Part shown: positions 1 through 12,560 of the stretch, piece by piece
Layout of the letters: each line of letters starts with the position of its first letter
Position numbering within the stretch: the stretch's first letter is position 1
Assembly (NCBI GenBank): GCA_002633005.1
Contig: NMRA01000116.1
Span: 713,973 to 777,972, forward strand
Length of the DNA: 64,000 bases
Direction: 5' to 3'
Source of the DNA: Phoronis australis
Taxonomy: Eukaryota > Phoronida > Phoronidae
Made by a program: the position numbers and the translations under genes
The notes under the pieces: generated by a model
What the model was told of the DNA's origin: nothing
Database searches by the model: none
Seen by the model: the letters and a program-made list of their open reading frames with translations, nothing else

Positions 1-769
1 GTATTAAAGGAGCATGCCACCCCAAAACAACCTAATTTGTATCAATTTAGATCGAGTAGTTCTACTCCATAACGGCACGCGCGGTTGCGTTACCTGACAC
101 CTGATGGCATACTGAGGTTTTGAAATTATCCAATGACGTAATTGGTTTCACACGCAGTCTGTTCAGCAGTTCACAACACGGGTTACTGGTGTCAGCTTAT
201 CGCTTGAATTCATCGTTTTACATCAATAAATCATCAAACTTCGATGTAAAACCCTTAAAAACACACCGAGTTCGTATAAAAACGTGTTGTTTTATTTCGC
301 TGTTACGGATTTATCTGTATTTGGACACGGCCGTAGCCTACAACGGCTCGGCATTCCAATAAGGTCCGTAGCAGGAGTTTGGGGTCTTTTCGGAGATAAA
401 TTCGAAGTATTTTTCGTGAGATACAGACAGGAGAACCTAGTCTGTGTAGTTTAGAATTGTGATTTTTTGAGTTCTAAACACGCAAAACGCTCGTTATCCT
501 GGCCAGTGGCTCGGAGCCCGGTCAGGCCCGTCGCGGCCGGCCGGATTGACTCGTTATCCCGACCAGTAGCTCGGAAACTGATCAGACATCACGAACATAA
601 ACCAGCTAAAGTTGGAAACTGAACTTCTAGTCTGGAAAATACTATACTAGTGAGCCAAAGTAATGTGCACGTGATTATGTTGGTGAATTAGCCACGAAAC
701 TGCAAATCTACTTACTTGTTGGGGCCGCGAATTCAGATTCCACTTTGTCCACAGCACCGTCAGCATGCT

Positions 770-962
770 CACACCCAGCCTTCAATATGGGGGGGGGGCT
801 CGAATTTCTGACGTTGTGGACCTTTTGGTAACAAAAAAGCGGGTGAGCTAAAAAAAACGGGGCACCACTGTGAACTGCGCGATTGTGCTTATTTAGAGGA
901 CTTTAGTCTCATTTTCTCGGACTTTTTATTTCCCAGAGGCGGACCTTTTTGTCCACTTCGCC
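770..962. repeat. Dispersed repeat family, copy 1 of 3
   Basis: Contains GGGGGGGCTCGAATTT near the left and CCAGAGGCGGACCTTTTTG then TCCACTTCGCC at the right, where the gap cuts it. It aligns in the same order with 9975-10170 and 48225-48435. A spacer in the middle differs from the other copies. Confidence 0.6.
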
Positions 963-1115
963 NNNNNNNNNNNNNNNNNNNNNNNNNNNNNNNNNNNNNN
1001 NNNNNNNNNNNNNNNNNNNNNNNNNNNNNNNNNNNNNNNNNNNNNNNNNNNNNNNNNNNNNNNNNNNNNNNNNNNNNNNNNNNNNNNNNNNNNNNNNNNN
1101 NNNNNNNNNNNNNNN
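963..1115. other. Assembly gap of 153 Ns
   Basis: A run of N of 153 bases. Any reading frame drawn across it is meaningless. Confidence 0.99.
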
Positions 1116-1253
1116 AAGGTCGACCGTGTGCGAGGCGATGTGGATATAGACCAATTAATAAGGCAAAAAAGACTAATTAAATCGGGTGGCATTCTCCTTT
1201 TATTCAGTTCAAGTTTTTCAGTGGTCCATAGGCAGTGCACTGCAGGAGGGCTG

Positions 1254-1289
1254 AGGGGGCTTTAGCCCCAACTTTTTTCAGCGCTGCGC
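1254..1289. repeat. CTTTAGCCCC...TTTTTTCAG hairpin repeat, copy 1
   Basis: GGGGGCTTTAGCCCCAACTTTTTTCAGCGCTGCGCC: a short stem (GGGGCT/AGCCCC), a T-run and CTGCGCC. The same unit recurs twice at 20930-21036. Confidence 0.55.
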
Positions 1290-2096
1290 CCTCTATACAC
1301 CTCCGACATGACACTGCCAACTACTCACGAGGGGAAGTTGAGATTTCAAATTCATCAAAAACACAAAACATTCGTGCACAGCACAGGAGCTGTCTTGTAA
1401 GAAGTGGCGGTGCGTCACTGAACTTAGTTGAAGGCTGAAGGACGGACTTACAAAAATTCGAGCCATCGGCATCAGACTACCATATCGCAAAGAAGGACTC
1501 CAAACGATAACAGTGATAATCATGAATGTATTGAATTTTTAAAAAAAACTAGACTAAAGAAATTCAAAAATTTACAAACCGTAGATCGGATCGAAAAAGA
1601 AATTCAAGTCATTGCTAGTAAATTTGGAAAGATTGTCTTTGCATTTCCTTGATGCTTGTAGTTCCCAGTAGTATTGTGCAATAGAATTTAGGTTCTTCTA
1701 AACCGAATCGTTTGCTTGACATTCCCGTGCATACTGCAAAGGCTGCATGGACACGTCGTGACTCAGTGACGCACCCACGTTAAAAATAAGGTATTGGCTG
1801 CCCGCGTAGAATCCGCGCACAGTGATTGACGGGAAAAGAACTTGAACTGCAGGAGTTGAAGTGTGTGCTTTTTTGGGACACGCGTTCCATAGCATTTTCC
1901 CCAGCCGCCCGGCGGCAGAAGCTGGACCAGTGGCTGTGTTTCAACAGCTCTATAGGCCAAGGATTTCGGGATCATATCTTTCAAAAAATCTTCAGGAAAT
2001 GACCGTATTAAAATAAGCTTTTCCCCAAACTGGGTCAAACAGAACGACCTTGGAGCCAGAATACGAGTATAGGTTCGAGCTAAGCCGCACGTCTCA

Positions 2097-2196
2097 ATAG
2101 CGGAGCTGACCAGCGACTAGCATTAGTTCTTCGAATTGCGCATGAATCATAGCGGAGCTGACCAGCGACTAGCATTAGTTCGTCGAATTGCGCATG
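2097..2196. repeat. Tandem duplication, period about 52 bases, two units
   Basis: ATAGCGGAGCTGACCAGCGA begins at 2097 and again at 2149, each followed by CTAGCATTAGTTC, TCGAATTGCGCATG. The two units differ at very few positions. Confidence 0.8.
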
Positions 2197-2814
2197 CGTG
2201 GATCGGACTTCCCGGCGACTCGGACGCCACGACACCTGCCACCCGTGGCGGGAGCAGTCTTGATTAACACCTGCTTCTAAATCTGGATTTAAGCAAAATG
2301 ACAAAGTCCACGCTTTCACATATGCAAGCGTATCCAAATACAATTAAATGTATTTTAATGTGAAACCATTCAATGTTCTTTGAACATTGACTTGTGAGTT
2401 CTTAATTTTCTTAGATCTGCCCAATCAGGTAGAACTGCGTTTCAAGTCATTCACCGGAGGGTTCAAATTGGAAGTTCGCGTCGTATGACATCGTATGACG
2501 TCATATGACGTAGGAGATGCGAGCCTCATTTGCTTATACAAGTGACATCTGTTGGTTCAAAAAAAGGATCATGCCCGAGTACATGCCTGGTAAGGGGCAT
2601 CTTTTTAAGGGTAAAACAAGTCATATTCAAAGCATCCTAGTGCCATTAATATGCAGTCTTTGGGGACCAAAGTGGTGTCATTTTATAGCTAAAGAGTTAA
2701 GCTTTCGAACACAATGCTTGGATTCCAGACGACTTTTACATTTACTTTTGAAATCACTTTTGAATATGTTAAAATGCGCTAAAACAGTTGTCCCTTCCTG
2801 GTTATCTCTTCCTG

Positions 2815-2950
2815 ATTTTACGTAGTTGTTACATTTCACGTCGAACGCACATGCGAGAAATGTACCATTATTACATTTTACGAAACCCACGTCATATTGC
2901 AAAAAAATGACCAAAATCACGAACAAGTGGTATCTGACACGGTCTGGGGT
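2815..2950. repeat. Dispersed repeat, inverted partner of 12320-12465
   Basis: The TGTTACATTT, GTACCATT, CGTCATATTG, AATGACCAAAATCACGAA and GACACGG segments appear here, and in reverse complement and reverse order at 12320-12465. The partner continues into several ATGTAACA repeats. Confidence 0.65.
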
Positions 2951-2957
2951 GGGGCTA

Positions 2958-3060
2958 CTGTGCCCGGTTGCATGAAACAGTCCCTAATTAGGGACTTATC
3001 CAAATTCCCAAACTAGTTAGGGAAGTTCCTATGAGGATTTTGTTTAAGGACTGTGTCAGA
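2958..3060. repeat. Short inverted-repeat element end, CCCGGTTGCATGAAAC type
   Basis: Begins CCCGGTTGCATGAAACAG and continues with palindromic TCCCTAATTAGGGACTT. A related block with many AGGGAC/GTCCCT words lies at 8170-8297, directly next to the TTAA element copy. It looks like a MITE terminus; boundaries are uncertain. Confidence 0.4.
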
Positions 3061-4891
3061 GATTTACTGTGGGTTTGTTTAAAAGGTAGCTATGCTTTGA
3101 GATTGTGCATAGATGGAAAGTGAATAATCAAATCCAGTAATTAATTTATTATATGATAACCCCTAATTAGACAAATGAAACCTATTGTTAATTAAGTAAC
3201 CAAGTACAAAGAAAAGTAGCTACACTAGCGCCCTCTTTAAAGATTACTTTAATCAACCCAAATAATCAAATGTCTTATCTGCTATCCAAGCTAGGACTCT
3301 CCACTTGTTGGATGTCTGTCCTGTTGGTGAATCTTCGAACTACACACACACTGTATAGCGGTAGTGTACTTGCTGGTCACCGTCTTTGGTGATGCAACAC
3401 TTGCAGGCAATTTCTTCTACCTGCGATTCTCCTTGCTGGTCACAGTCTCTGGCTGATGGCACAACACTTCAGGTAGTATCTTTCTACCCACGATGCAAGT
3501 GACAAGCTCTTAGTTAACTTCCTGTTCGTTAAGGTGGCACTGAATAGTGGGGCTGCGGCCGCGGCCAATTTGCACTGCCAAAATATAGAAATTTTGGGGT
3601 AGGCCAAGTTTGGGGGCATTTTGTAAGTGGGCATTGCACGTAGGCTCAGTGAATGTGGTTTGTTTGTATTTGTGAACATGCTGTGAATAAAAAAGGCCAC
3701 TTTCTTGGCTGTAGCTGCACTGTTCTTCAAGATGGCGACCGCCGGCTGCAATTGTGCATTGTTGGGTAGCGACCGAGAAATTGGCTGTGATTTTAGGTAG
3801 CCCTCAAACAAGCAAGAATTGCCAAAAAACTAATTGGTTGACAGTACTTTTGGACCACATTTTCGGAATCGGTAGGAAATTTGCTTTCAGGCTCTAATGT
3901 TGGTTTTAGTCGTGCATCGGCAGGGAAGTGGTGTTTTTCGGGTGAAAAGTGCCGATTTTGCATGCCATTCTTTGCATCCTGCTTTTGACAAAGTGAAGAA
4001 AAGGTTACAAATCAAGTGATGTGTGTTTTGCTAGGCAAAACCCAGTGAGAACTGTTCTGTGCTTCCTAACCCTTGCCCTTGCCAAGATCCTTTCCAGAAT
4101 CTTCCACGAGATGGCTCTGTGGTAGAATTTCCTCTATACACTGTAGCAAGTCTTTATGCTTCAAGTACTACAGCGCATCTGATTATCTTGTTGATTTCAG
4201 CCCATAATATAACATTCTACTTATTTAGTGATTGGCTAATAAACACCGCATGATCACATCATATCCAATCATATTAATGGCTGTTACAATTTGTTCTCAG
4301 AATTTTCTAGAATCTCTAGAGTACTTTGACCCCAGAACCCAAAGTTGTAAACACCATCTAAAAATAGTTTTTGACGTTAAAGTACATGTCAACCAGTCTT
4401 ACCCTATGATTTAAAAGTACAATATGCACAAATTTTGGGCAACTTAAAATGGATTTATTCTTACTAATTACTTAATCAATATTTATTCTGACAGACTGTT
4501 GCATGAGGATGTCCTACACTCGGTCCTTATTGGGAGTGCCCTAAATCCTAAGTAAGTTACCAAAGTCGTGGCTAAGGTCGCTTAATATGGCAAAAATTGC
4601 TAACAACGAGAAAATACCTGTCGCATTTATGTCCTCTGTTCCACCTTTTAAATGATTGTATGAGTAGAGTGCACAGTCAATGTGTATTACCTGAGAATTC
4701 GAGTTTTCTACTGCTGTTGAGAGAGCAGACGATCGATTGTGGCAGCCCACGCTAATAGTCCAGTCATTCTACGGATAACCCGGAAAAATTGCAAAAGAAG
4801 GTTTTTTTTTGCATAAATCGTATCCTTTCACACCCCTTAGTGGTAAATAAAAGTCTACCGGAATTGGAATGGCGGAAGTTGGTTCTTCAAG

Positions 4892-5280
4892 ATGGCGGAC
4901 GAAATGGCTGCCAGATTTTCTGATGCTCAATATAACTCAAGAGTGAAATGTGATAGAGTAGAAATTCAAACAGGTTTACCTATGTTTTGTGGGTCAATAA
5001 ATCCACTGGAAATGGTTTTGCATGGCTGTGGTGACACCGTCCGCCATTTTCCACGATGGCCGCCAAATCTACTTGAGTCGCACAACTTCGCGCTAACAGA
5101 TTAGTTTGCCGTCTTGCTTCAAACGTCGCATCATAGGTTTTCTGGGTCGACTAATCCATTGAGACTCATTGCATTTGGCACTAATGATTACTTTCACCAT
5201 TTCCAAGATGGCGGACAAAATGGCCGAAAGATTTGCAGATGATCATTATAACTCGAGAGTGGAATGTGATAGAGTAAAAC
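4892..5280 (+). pseudogene. Duplicated coding-like fragment (MADxMAxRF...YNSRVxCDRV)
   Basis: Two ATG-started stretches, at 4892 and 5211, encode closely related openings: MADEMAARFSDAQYNSRV and MADKMAERFADDHYNSRV, both followed by CDRV. After that they diverge and neither continues as a long frame. In another frame after the second copy an acidic, serine-rich stretch (DSSDELFSVTANSED) runs to a stop near 5397. Such openings occur in transposase-like genes, but I do not recognise this one. Confidence 0.35.
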
Positions 5281-5492
5281 TTCATTGGCCATTGATTCTT
5301 CTGACGAACTATTCTCTGTCACTGCGAATTCTGAAGACCTATACTCTGATTCAGTCGTGTTTGAATATACCAATGGCAGTAGGTCGGAAGCCAGAAGTGA
5401 ACTCTCGTGAGGGCATTCTGCTGTAATCCAAGGTTCAGAATCGGAAGACACTGGCTGGGCATGGCATGCCCCAGAGTATACATCTAGTTATT

Positions 5493-6226
5493 GTCAGAAT
5501 ATAGACTGACACTGCTTTTAGTTGTATTGTTTTGTTTTGTTTTGTTAGTCTGTTTGATTGGCATTACCCCTGAGTTAAGTACAATGATGATGTAATTTGT
5601 TTACTGCAGAATAGTATGGAACTTTCTAGTAGACTGAGTTCAGTAGTAATGATGTAATTTGTTTACTACAGTATTGTGTGGAACTTTCTAGAAGACTCAC
5701 GACAGTGATTAATGCAGTCTGGAATATTCTAGAGACTAGTATATGTTTGTAGAATGATTGGGTAGATTCAGGAAAGTTCTAGAATGTGCTTGAATTGATG
5801 TAAAATTCCAGAACAATGCATTAGGCTATAAATACACAAGCACGGGTTTGTGTTAGGCATATCAAGTCAGTTCAAGAGAAGATTAAGTCGGTTCAAGAGA
5901 AGATCAAGTAAATTCAAGAAAGTTAATCAGGAGAACTACAGTTGAGTTGAAGTGAAGAGAATCAGCAGTTACAGCGATAGTCAATAGAGAGCCAGCAATA
6001 GAGACAGCAGGTTATTGAATCGACGAGTGTAACAGTTGCTGAACGTGTCTCAGAAGTTCATCACAAGTCAAGGCTTCGCAACATTGACTGGAGCATAAAC
6101 AGACATTTCGTCGGACGTTTTGTTTGAGTAGGCTTGTGAACATACGGTTGAGATTAATAAAGGATTAACTCGAACCAGTCTTCAGTCAATCGTCGCACCG
6201 AAAGCTATTATCACCGGTCTGTAACA
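5493..6226 (+). mobile_element. Possible solo LTR or LTR remnant
   Basis: The stretch has the order expected of an LTR: upstream sites, TATA box (5827), a leader of about 300 bases, AATAAAG near 6155, and an end reading TGTAACA near 6226. The proposed start TGTCAG (5493) is a guess. I see no target duplication, no clear primer-binding site downstream and no gag-pol frame, so the call is tentative. Confidence 0.3.
5619..5834 (+). promoter_or_regulatory. Heat-shock-element array upstream of a TATA box
   Basis: The heat-shock-factor site is GAAnnTTCnnGAA. Two exact matches are visible: 5681-5693 (GAActTTCtaGAA) and 5772-5784 (GAAagTTCtaGAA). Two one-off versions lie at 5619-5631 and 5722-5734, and a half site TTCcaGAA at 5806-5813. 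A TATAAATA box follows at 5827-5834, at a sensible distance. The transcript downstream would have AATAAAG near 6155. The layout resembles the U3-R part of an LTR. Confidence 0.55.
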
Positions 6227-6600
6227 ACCTGCGCCCACCCACACACGGGGAAAAACGTGACAGTTATGTGATCAGTTGGGATGTCTGAAGAATCTGTTTC
6301 CATAGTCTGACGAGCCAAAATTTGTGTACAAGCATTGAACTGCTCCATCTCTTGGCCTGGAATCTGTGTGTTCTGTGTTGGCGACATTCCGGAGTCCTGG
6401 AATTTCTGAAGAACTTGAATTTCTTTCTTCATAAGTTTTGGATTGGCATTACTTGATCTGTCAATATTTGGAAGTGGGATGTTGAATGTTCTGGCTTTTA
6501 TGATAGCATTCAGTGCTGAGTCTACCAACATATGCCCCCTCACTGCTCTATCCACGCTTTTTCCATTTAACATAAGGATCACACTGTTTGATGCATTCAC
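6211..6600 (-). pseudogene. Unassigned open frame, possibly from a mobile element
   Basis: An ATG-started minus-strand frame of 129 codons. The first part (NGKSVDRAVRGHMLVDSALN, IIKARTFNIPLPN) reads like a real folded protein and is similar in style to short ORFs of multi-copy elements; I cannot name the family. It ends in the LTR-like block, so its 3' end has probably been replaced. Confidence 0.35.
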
Positions 6601-8169
6601 CGTCTCAAGAACTCATTGAAGCCCTGTGCTTGACATTACGTATCCAATACATTCCAGAAAGCTCATCTCAGTATGAAATCTTCCAAGCCTGGCTAAGAAC
6701 AAGTGACGGCAGATCACTGTCGTTTTGTTTGCTGACGCTAATTTCCTCTAAAATCAGTTACCCATGTTCATAAAAAGCATGCATATTAAACAAATTGTGA
6801 GTCCTAACTGTTAAAATTTAATTATTAATAACTTTTTGTTACACAATCCTATTTGCTTTTCATCATATTCAGGTGAAATCAGCAGCCAAATTATCAATAC
6901 ATGCCAGCAGCAGACGAAATCGATGCTTGGGAACAACTAATAATATCTCCAATAGCAGAGCAAAAAGCCACTTCCTGCCCAATTTTATTAAGGGTTTGTG
7001 TAATGAATAAGCCATTAAATCCGCCAGAATAACATATTTTTCTAACAAATATTATTTTTGATACCTCAAATGAATATATTTTACAGAAAAATAATTGAGT
7101 TTGTGAAATGTATTATAAAAATTTAACTAAAGCCTTTTCTGAACAACACACCAATTTTTATGTTATATAATCTAAAATCTGATTAAAATTCCACATTTAG
7201 TATGTAAATCTTGAAAACAAATTGTAGAAACAATCAACTCATTAACCCTGACTGCAGATTGTAAAATGTATTTGTGTAAATGCGTATCAGGTTACAAACA
7301 AAGTTTGCAATACGTAAATGCGGTAAATTGGGATTTGTGAATTGGCTGCCATTTTAGCGGCCATTTTGTCAGCCATCTTGATTTTTTTCTCGGAAACCAG
7401 TGACCAATTGTAAGGTCCAGATATTTTCAATTGTCTAACTTACAAAGGAATAAAACTTTGCCATTTTCAGGGCAAAATATAAAAAGAAATCTTGCAACAT
7501 GTACCAAATTGCCGTTTCGGCCGCCATTTTGTCGGCCATATTGGTTTTATTTTACGGAAAATTGGCATCTTTTGATTGGTATGCCTGTTATGAAAAGTAA
7601 GTAATCAATGACAAACTTTATTGTTTTATTTTTAGCTGTTACATAAGAGTAATATGCCAGAAAACAGTAAACACCGGTTTTGTCGGACATTTTTTCCGCC
7701 GTCTTGAAAAACCGACTTCCGCCACTCCGATTTCGGTAGATTTTTTGACACCAGGGATGTTTGAAGATGCCATTTATGCAAAAAAATTGTTGCGAGTTTT
7801 TTCTAGGTTGGGCCCTCTGGAGCCCTAGAATGACTGGAGTATAATGCAAATTAAAAAACAGCGAACTGGAGTGGTGAGAATACCAGAATCTCCGGTAGGA
7901 GTCGCTGCACTTCCTGCCGCACGTGCTGTTAAAGTCGTCTGCCCCGCGTATTAAGTGAGACGTGGGGTAGGTCGTGGCACTGTAGTAATCGATAAATTCA
8001 GTTTATGATGGAACTACAACTTCAGTGGGCGACATCACGCCTTTCCTGTTCTACAACTCCAGCTTCTCTCTCTTTTTAGCTCGCTGTCGCTAATGTCTCG
8101 AGGTGGTTAGCCCTGTCACGAAAAAATCTTTTTTTTCAACAACAACATGAGCTTGATCAGCCATTTTAT

Positions 8170-8297
8170 TGCTAGGGACTCAACTTAGGGACTTACATGT
8201 ACTTTAGGTAACCGCAAAAGTTGAGTCCCTATTTAATGCCTAAACTAACAGAACTTTTCATGCAAAAGTCCATAAAATTTAGGGACGTCCCTAAGAC
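8170..8297. repeat. AGGGAC/GTCCCT palindrome-rich repeat
   Basis: Contains TAGGGACTCAACTTAGGGAC, GTTGAGTCCCTA and TAGGGACGTCCCTAAG in short succession, so the block can fold on itself. It is related to 2958-3060 and abuts the left end of the transposon copy at 8302. Confidence 0.45.
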
Positions 8298-8301
8298 TTA
8301 A

Positions 8302-8606
8302 AGTCCTGGTCACCAACGTTGTTAACCCTTATTACATGGTTAGAGGATGTTATAAGGATCTAGGAAGTACTTACCCTATAACTAATACATGATCCGTACT
8401 CGAAAAAGTTTAAATGAACGCGCCACTCACGATTCGCACCCGAAAAACCACCGCCATTTTGAACTTACCGCGAACCCGGAAGTACAATTCATTCAGGAAC
8501 CCAGGCTAAGAAAACGCCGTCAGTGCGACTGGAGCAGTGCCTGTTACCAGCCTGCAAACGGGGATAAAATAATCGACAGCGCGCCTTAATTTTAATAAAA
8601 TCAAAA
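8302..8606. mobile_element. Second copy of the left end of the TTAA-flanked element
   Basis: Closely matches 54748-55057 over about 300 bases, including the start AGTCC after TTAA (8298-8301), the CCGCCATTTTGAACTT segment, and the end GCGCGCCTTAATTTT. The matching right end is not visible downstream, so this may be a truncated copy or a family member with a different 3' half. Confidence 0.7.
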
Positions 8607-8940
8607 TACGGACACTTTTATCGAATTTGCTGAGGAAATGTGGCGAATAAATTTTGGCAGAAATTATTTTGCCGGACTCGGGACCGCAGCCTATCGGACC
8701 AGTGGCGGATCTAGGATATCACAAGGGGGGCAACATTTTGTCCGGCTGAAAGCATTTGCGCAAACCACGATTGTAAATGCGCATAGCACCGAATGGGGGG
8801 AGGTCGGGAGGTGGGCAAGCCTAGAAAATTTTTGTTTTTTCCCCTAAAAATCAAGCATTGTCCTTGATTCCTGAAGAATTATTCAAGAAAAAAGACAAAA
8901 GAAAACACGGAGAACGTGTCAATCAGGAAAAAGTGCAAGT

Positions 8941-9004
8941 ACCACAGACTCGAACTCACGACCTGGCGGATAGAGCGCGCGTGCCTTACCACTACACCAC
9001 CACG
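8941..9004 (-). repeat. tRNA-like sequence, probably a SINE head
   Basis: On the minus strand an A box (TGGTGTAGTGGTAAGG) is followed about 30 bases later by a B box (GAGTTCGAGTC). The acceptor stem does not pair well, so this is a tRNA-derived repeat and not a working tRNA. Confidence 0.55.
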
Positions 9005-9974
9005 ATTTAACTACTACTCTTAAATGTATATCAAGAGACCTACTTATTAATGTTCGACAGCGTTTCCGCGCGAAACCTACTTCTTTTCGTAATGTTTATT
9101 ACACGTTTTATATTTTGTGCAGTCGGTTCTTAACAACTTTGTTGTATTTAAAATAGTCTTCAAATGCCCAAAAGACCAAATCCGTTTTTCGTGTTGGCAA
9201 TAATGACGGGATTGCTTTGGAAATCGTCTTAATTAAGGTTTGACAAGAGAGAATTATGAGTTTCTGAGTGATTCAGTAAGGCTTCGATTAAAATTCACAT
9301 GTTACCAGCGGCTTCTGTTTTTTCATCGTTACTCAGGTTCCATTTTCTTTAAAAAATGAAGTAAATTTTCTTCATTGCACAGTGGAGCAGACGACGGAAA
9401 CGGAGTCGTAGTGCGCAGCGCCACTGCCGGTCGCCTTGGATGTCGCGGGAGAGCCTAAACTTAGCCATAGTTCCGTTACGAATGCGCCGTGTTCCGAATT
9501 TAACACTTGAAATTGGATCTGAGCCCACCCCAAACACTGAAACTGCACACATTTAAATCTTATTTCATCTGCATAATTTTAATTACCGGGGTTAATTAAT
9601 AAACTCAACATTTCCCTACGGTCTTGCTGTTTTATTTTTTTCGGCAGCCAAGGGGGGGGGTGTTCAAATCATAAATGCCATATACATTCAAAGGTAGTTT
9701 CAGACACTTGCATAAAATTACGGGCTGGTTAGTCCTGTGTCACACTGCCGCGGCAGCCCTTAGCTAGCCTCAGTTCCAGCTACCAGTATGAAGACTACAG
9801 CTTGTTATTAGGCCTGTACAGCTTTACGCCAAGACTACCCTTAGGCCTACCTGGTCACTGGCCACAGCGCTCGCTCAAACGAGGTTTATTTAGAACTTGG
9901 GTACTTCTGGCGAACTGTGCAAAGTTGTTGGCTTTCAACAGAGATTTTCCCAGACTTTGTATGAGCGCACCAAT

Positions 9975-10170
9975 TAAGCCTCAAATTGGGGGGCTGGAAT
10001 TTTTGGGAATGTCAATCTTTTACTAATAAGATTCATTGGGTATGTTCAGAGTTATGTATTGTCGCAAAATTTTGTACTTCCTGTCTTTTAATGGAATATT
10101 GTCTCGTTTTCTACTTTTTTCGGAGTTCGTGCTTCTCTGACTGAGGCATACCTTTCTACATTTCTCCAAA
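9975..10170. repeat. Dispersed repeat family, copy 2 of 3
   Basis: Shares with 48225-48435 the segments AAATTGGGGGGCTGGAATTT, ACTAATAAGATTCATTGGGT, TTTGTACTTCCTGTCTTTTA and CTGAGGCATACC, in order and spacing. It is the more diverged of the full-length copies. Confidence 0.65.
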
Positions 10171-12319
10171 TAGGGACTCGTTCGCCGGAGCACATAAGTA
10201 TGACAAGTCCAATTCAAAATATTATCATTTTTATTCATTAAGCCAAAATGATTCAACCTTTGAACATAATAAGTAACTTAAAATGCACAATACTTTACAA
10301 CATTTAGCATTACAAACACTATTCAACACCAAAAGTTTCCATGATATGAAAGTGGACATACATGTAACTATTACCATTGTGACCGAATAGTCTTTCCTTA
10401 CACCAGAATTTGACAAGCATGATTAAAAAAATATGAAGTTGCAAGGAATAAGAAGTGGAGGCTTGCAGCTTCACAATACAACATAGCTTATTTATCAAAT
10501 TAAGATTATTCATATTGTTGACTTGACAACCTGAATTAAGAAGCAATAAGTTACAAAACATGACTTGAAAGTAATTGAGACTTAAAATTTACAAAAATAT
10601 GAATCATTTTGTGACACCTAATCAAGCCTTGAACAGCAGTTGACAGTCAAACAAAAAACCATTTCGAAATCATTTCAACTATTTTTTAGCTTAGTGTAAG
10701 ATCACCTGAATGGGAAATTCACAGTAAAATAATTCGAATATATCTTATATTTTTGCACAAAAAGCACGAAAATTGAACGAAGTTCCTTTTTTGTAGCAAC
10801 GTTTGTCAAAATGTATCAACGTTAAATCTTCACAAATCCCAAAGTAACAGGTTGAACATGCCTTCCAGTTCAGCAAAAGTCGCCACGTTGTCGGTGCCGC
10901 CAGAAATGAGACGAAATTCAACGGGAATTGTGAGCACATTTAACGTTGTGAACGGATTAACAGACTGCGTTCGAATCCATTACGACATTGGTTAATTTCA
11001 ACACCTCCGTTTGCCGTCAGGTGTCACGTAAAACAGCTGAACTTGCTCTTATCGAGTGCAACTACTCGATCTAAATTGATACAAAATAGATTGTTTTTTT
11101 GGGTGGCATTCTCCTTTAATCTATCACAACTAGTACATGTGCGCCCTCTAGTAATGTAAAGATTCTCGAATAGCCCCATTATATCTCTGTATTTAATTGC
11201 CTTGACTTTACGAAACTTGATCGAACATTTTGATACATTACTGAAGCCACCCCTAGAGCGCGTGTTACAGCAAATCTGAACGATGTTTAGTTTTGAAGAT
11301 ATATTCTGAAAATGCATAAAAAAGTGGATTAGTGAAATATGCTGTTTTAAGATACATTTATGAAAAGAAGCGATACTCCCACTGTTAATTGACATATTGT
11401 GAATAGCAACACGTCCGGGTATTCGTTTGACGTTCGTAAACAGGCAAACGCTGGAAACTTCAACGCTAGATGTCGCGGGACCGCTCAGAAGCGAAAACTG
11501 AATAGGATCGTTCACGACTTTAGGGCACTCACGACTTTAGGACCTCCGACTGTTCCGAGTATCTATGGTCTAACGCAGCTCATCACACAGTGTTACTTAG
11601 CTGTTTTTGCGATAGTCTTCAAACCGCTAGCTGGATGGCTACAAGATCTGCAGTGCGCACTTCGATGTTTCGTATTACTGTTCCGGCCCGGCGTATCGGG
11701 AATCCGGCCAAAATCCGGAATATTTTGATTTGGGCCGTTCCCGTAACAGAATTCTGATAGGCCTACGGGCGGCCCATATCAGAATATATTTTTTGATTTA
11801 ATTAAAAACGTTAAATTGAATACAAATCCTTATAACTCGGTATGTTTTCATGCAGTCGAGACTTTATTTTATAGTTTTAACATATTACAGATACCAACAA
11901 GCTGTGTTGCTATTAAATTTTCGATCTTTGTGCAAGTGAAGTTGACCGAGTCTATATTCAGGTTGCAGGATTTCAAGGCGCATTATTTTGAAAATTAAGT
12001 TTATAATATAAAATAATATTCCATGAATTTGGATATAATTGCTTTATACGAAAAGACCAAGCTAATATGTGTTGTAACTTTTCCACGTATTTTGCACCAA
12101 ATTAAACGCGTTTTTTTCGCAGGAAAAAGTCTCCAAAATGGTGCCATTATCGACAAAATACTATCTAAAAGGTGCCTTTTCTAATTTTCTGGAACAGAAC
12201 TGTGGGAAAATTTGAATTTTTCCACAAAATTGATCTCTGAATGTGTCAATTTTTTGTCCGAGCCCACTCCTTAAACGGGTAAGTATCCAAAATTTTCGGG
12301 CGGCTCCCCTCGTCCAAAA

Positions 12320-12560
12320 ATACTCTAGTACCCCCGGCCGTGTCAGAAACCACTCATTCGTGATTTTGGTCATTTTCTTTGTAATATGACGTTGGTTTCG
12401 TAAAATGGAACAATGGTACATTTCTCTCATGTGCATTCGACGTAAAATGTAACAACTACTTAAAATGTAAAAACTTGCTACAGTTTAGGATAGGCTTAGC
12501 AAGGTAAAATGTAACAATGAAGTAGAATGTAACAGTTGTTACATTTTACGACAGTGTTAC
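12320..12560. repeat. Dispersed repeat with repeated AAAATGTAACA motif
   Basis: The first 145 bases mirror 2815-2950. The following stretch to 12560 repeats AAAATGTAACA-like units in both orientations (for example TAAAATGTAACAATGAAGTA and TGTTACATTTTACGACAG). No coding signal. Confidence 0.55.

Larger units (their letters stand above)
1..1205. mobile_element. Terminal-inverted-repeat element of about 1.2 kb (contains gap)
   Basis: The left edge carries TTAAAGGAGCATGCCACCC (4-22) and the right edge the inverted form GGGTGGCATTCTCCTTTTA (1184-1202). A third copy, GGGTGGCATTCTCCTTTAAT, ends a related inverted block at 11101-11120 (block about 10990-11120, which matches 1-120 in reverse complement). 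The interior holds the 153-base gap and a copy of another repeat (770-962). No intact reading frame is visible. Confidence 0.5.

Noticed and set aside
909-1240. Frames spanning the N gap
   Set aside because: Mostly undetermined residues; not evidence of coding.
3440-3811. 123-codon minus-strand frame
   Set aside because: No domain and a composition driven by local repeats; likely chance.
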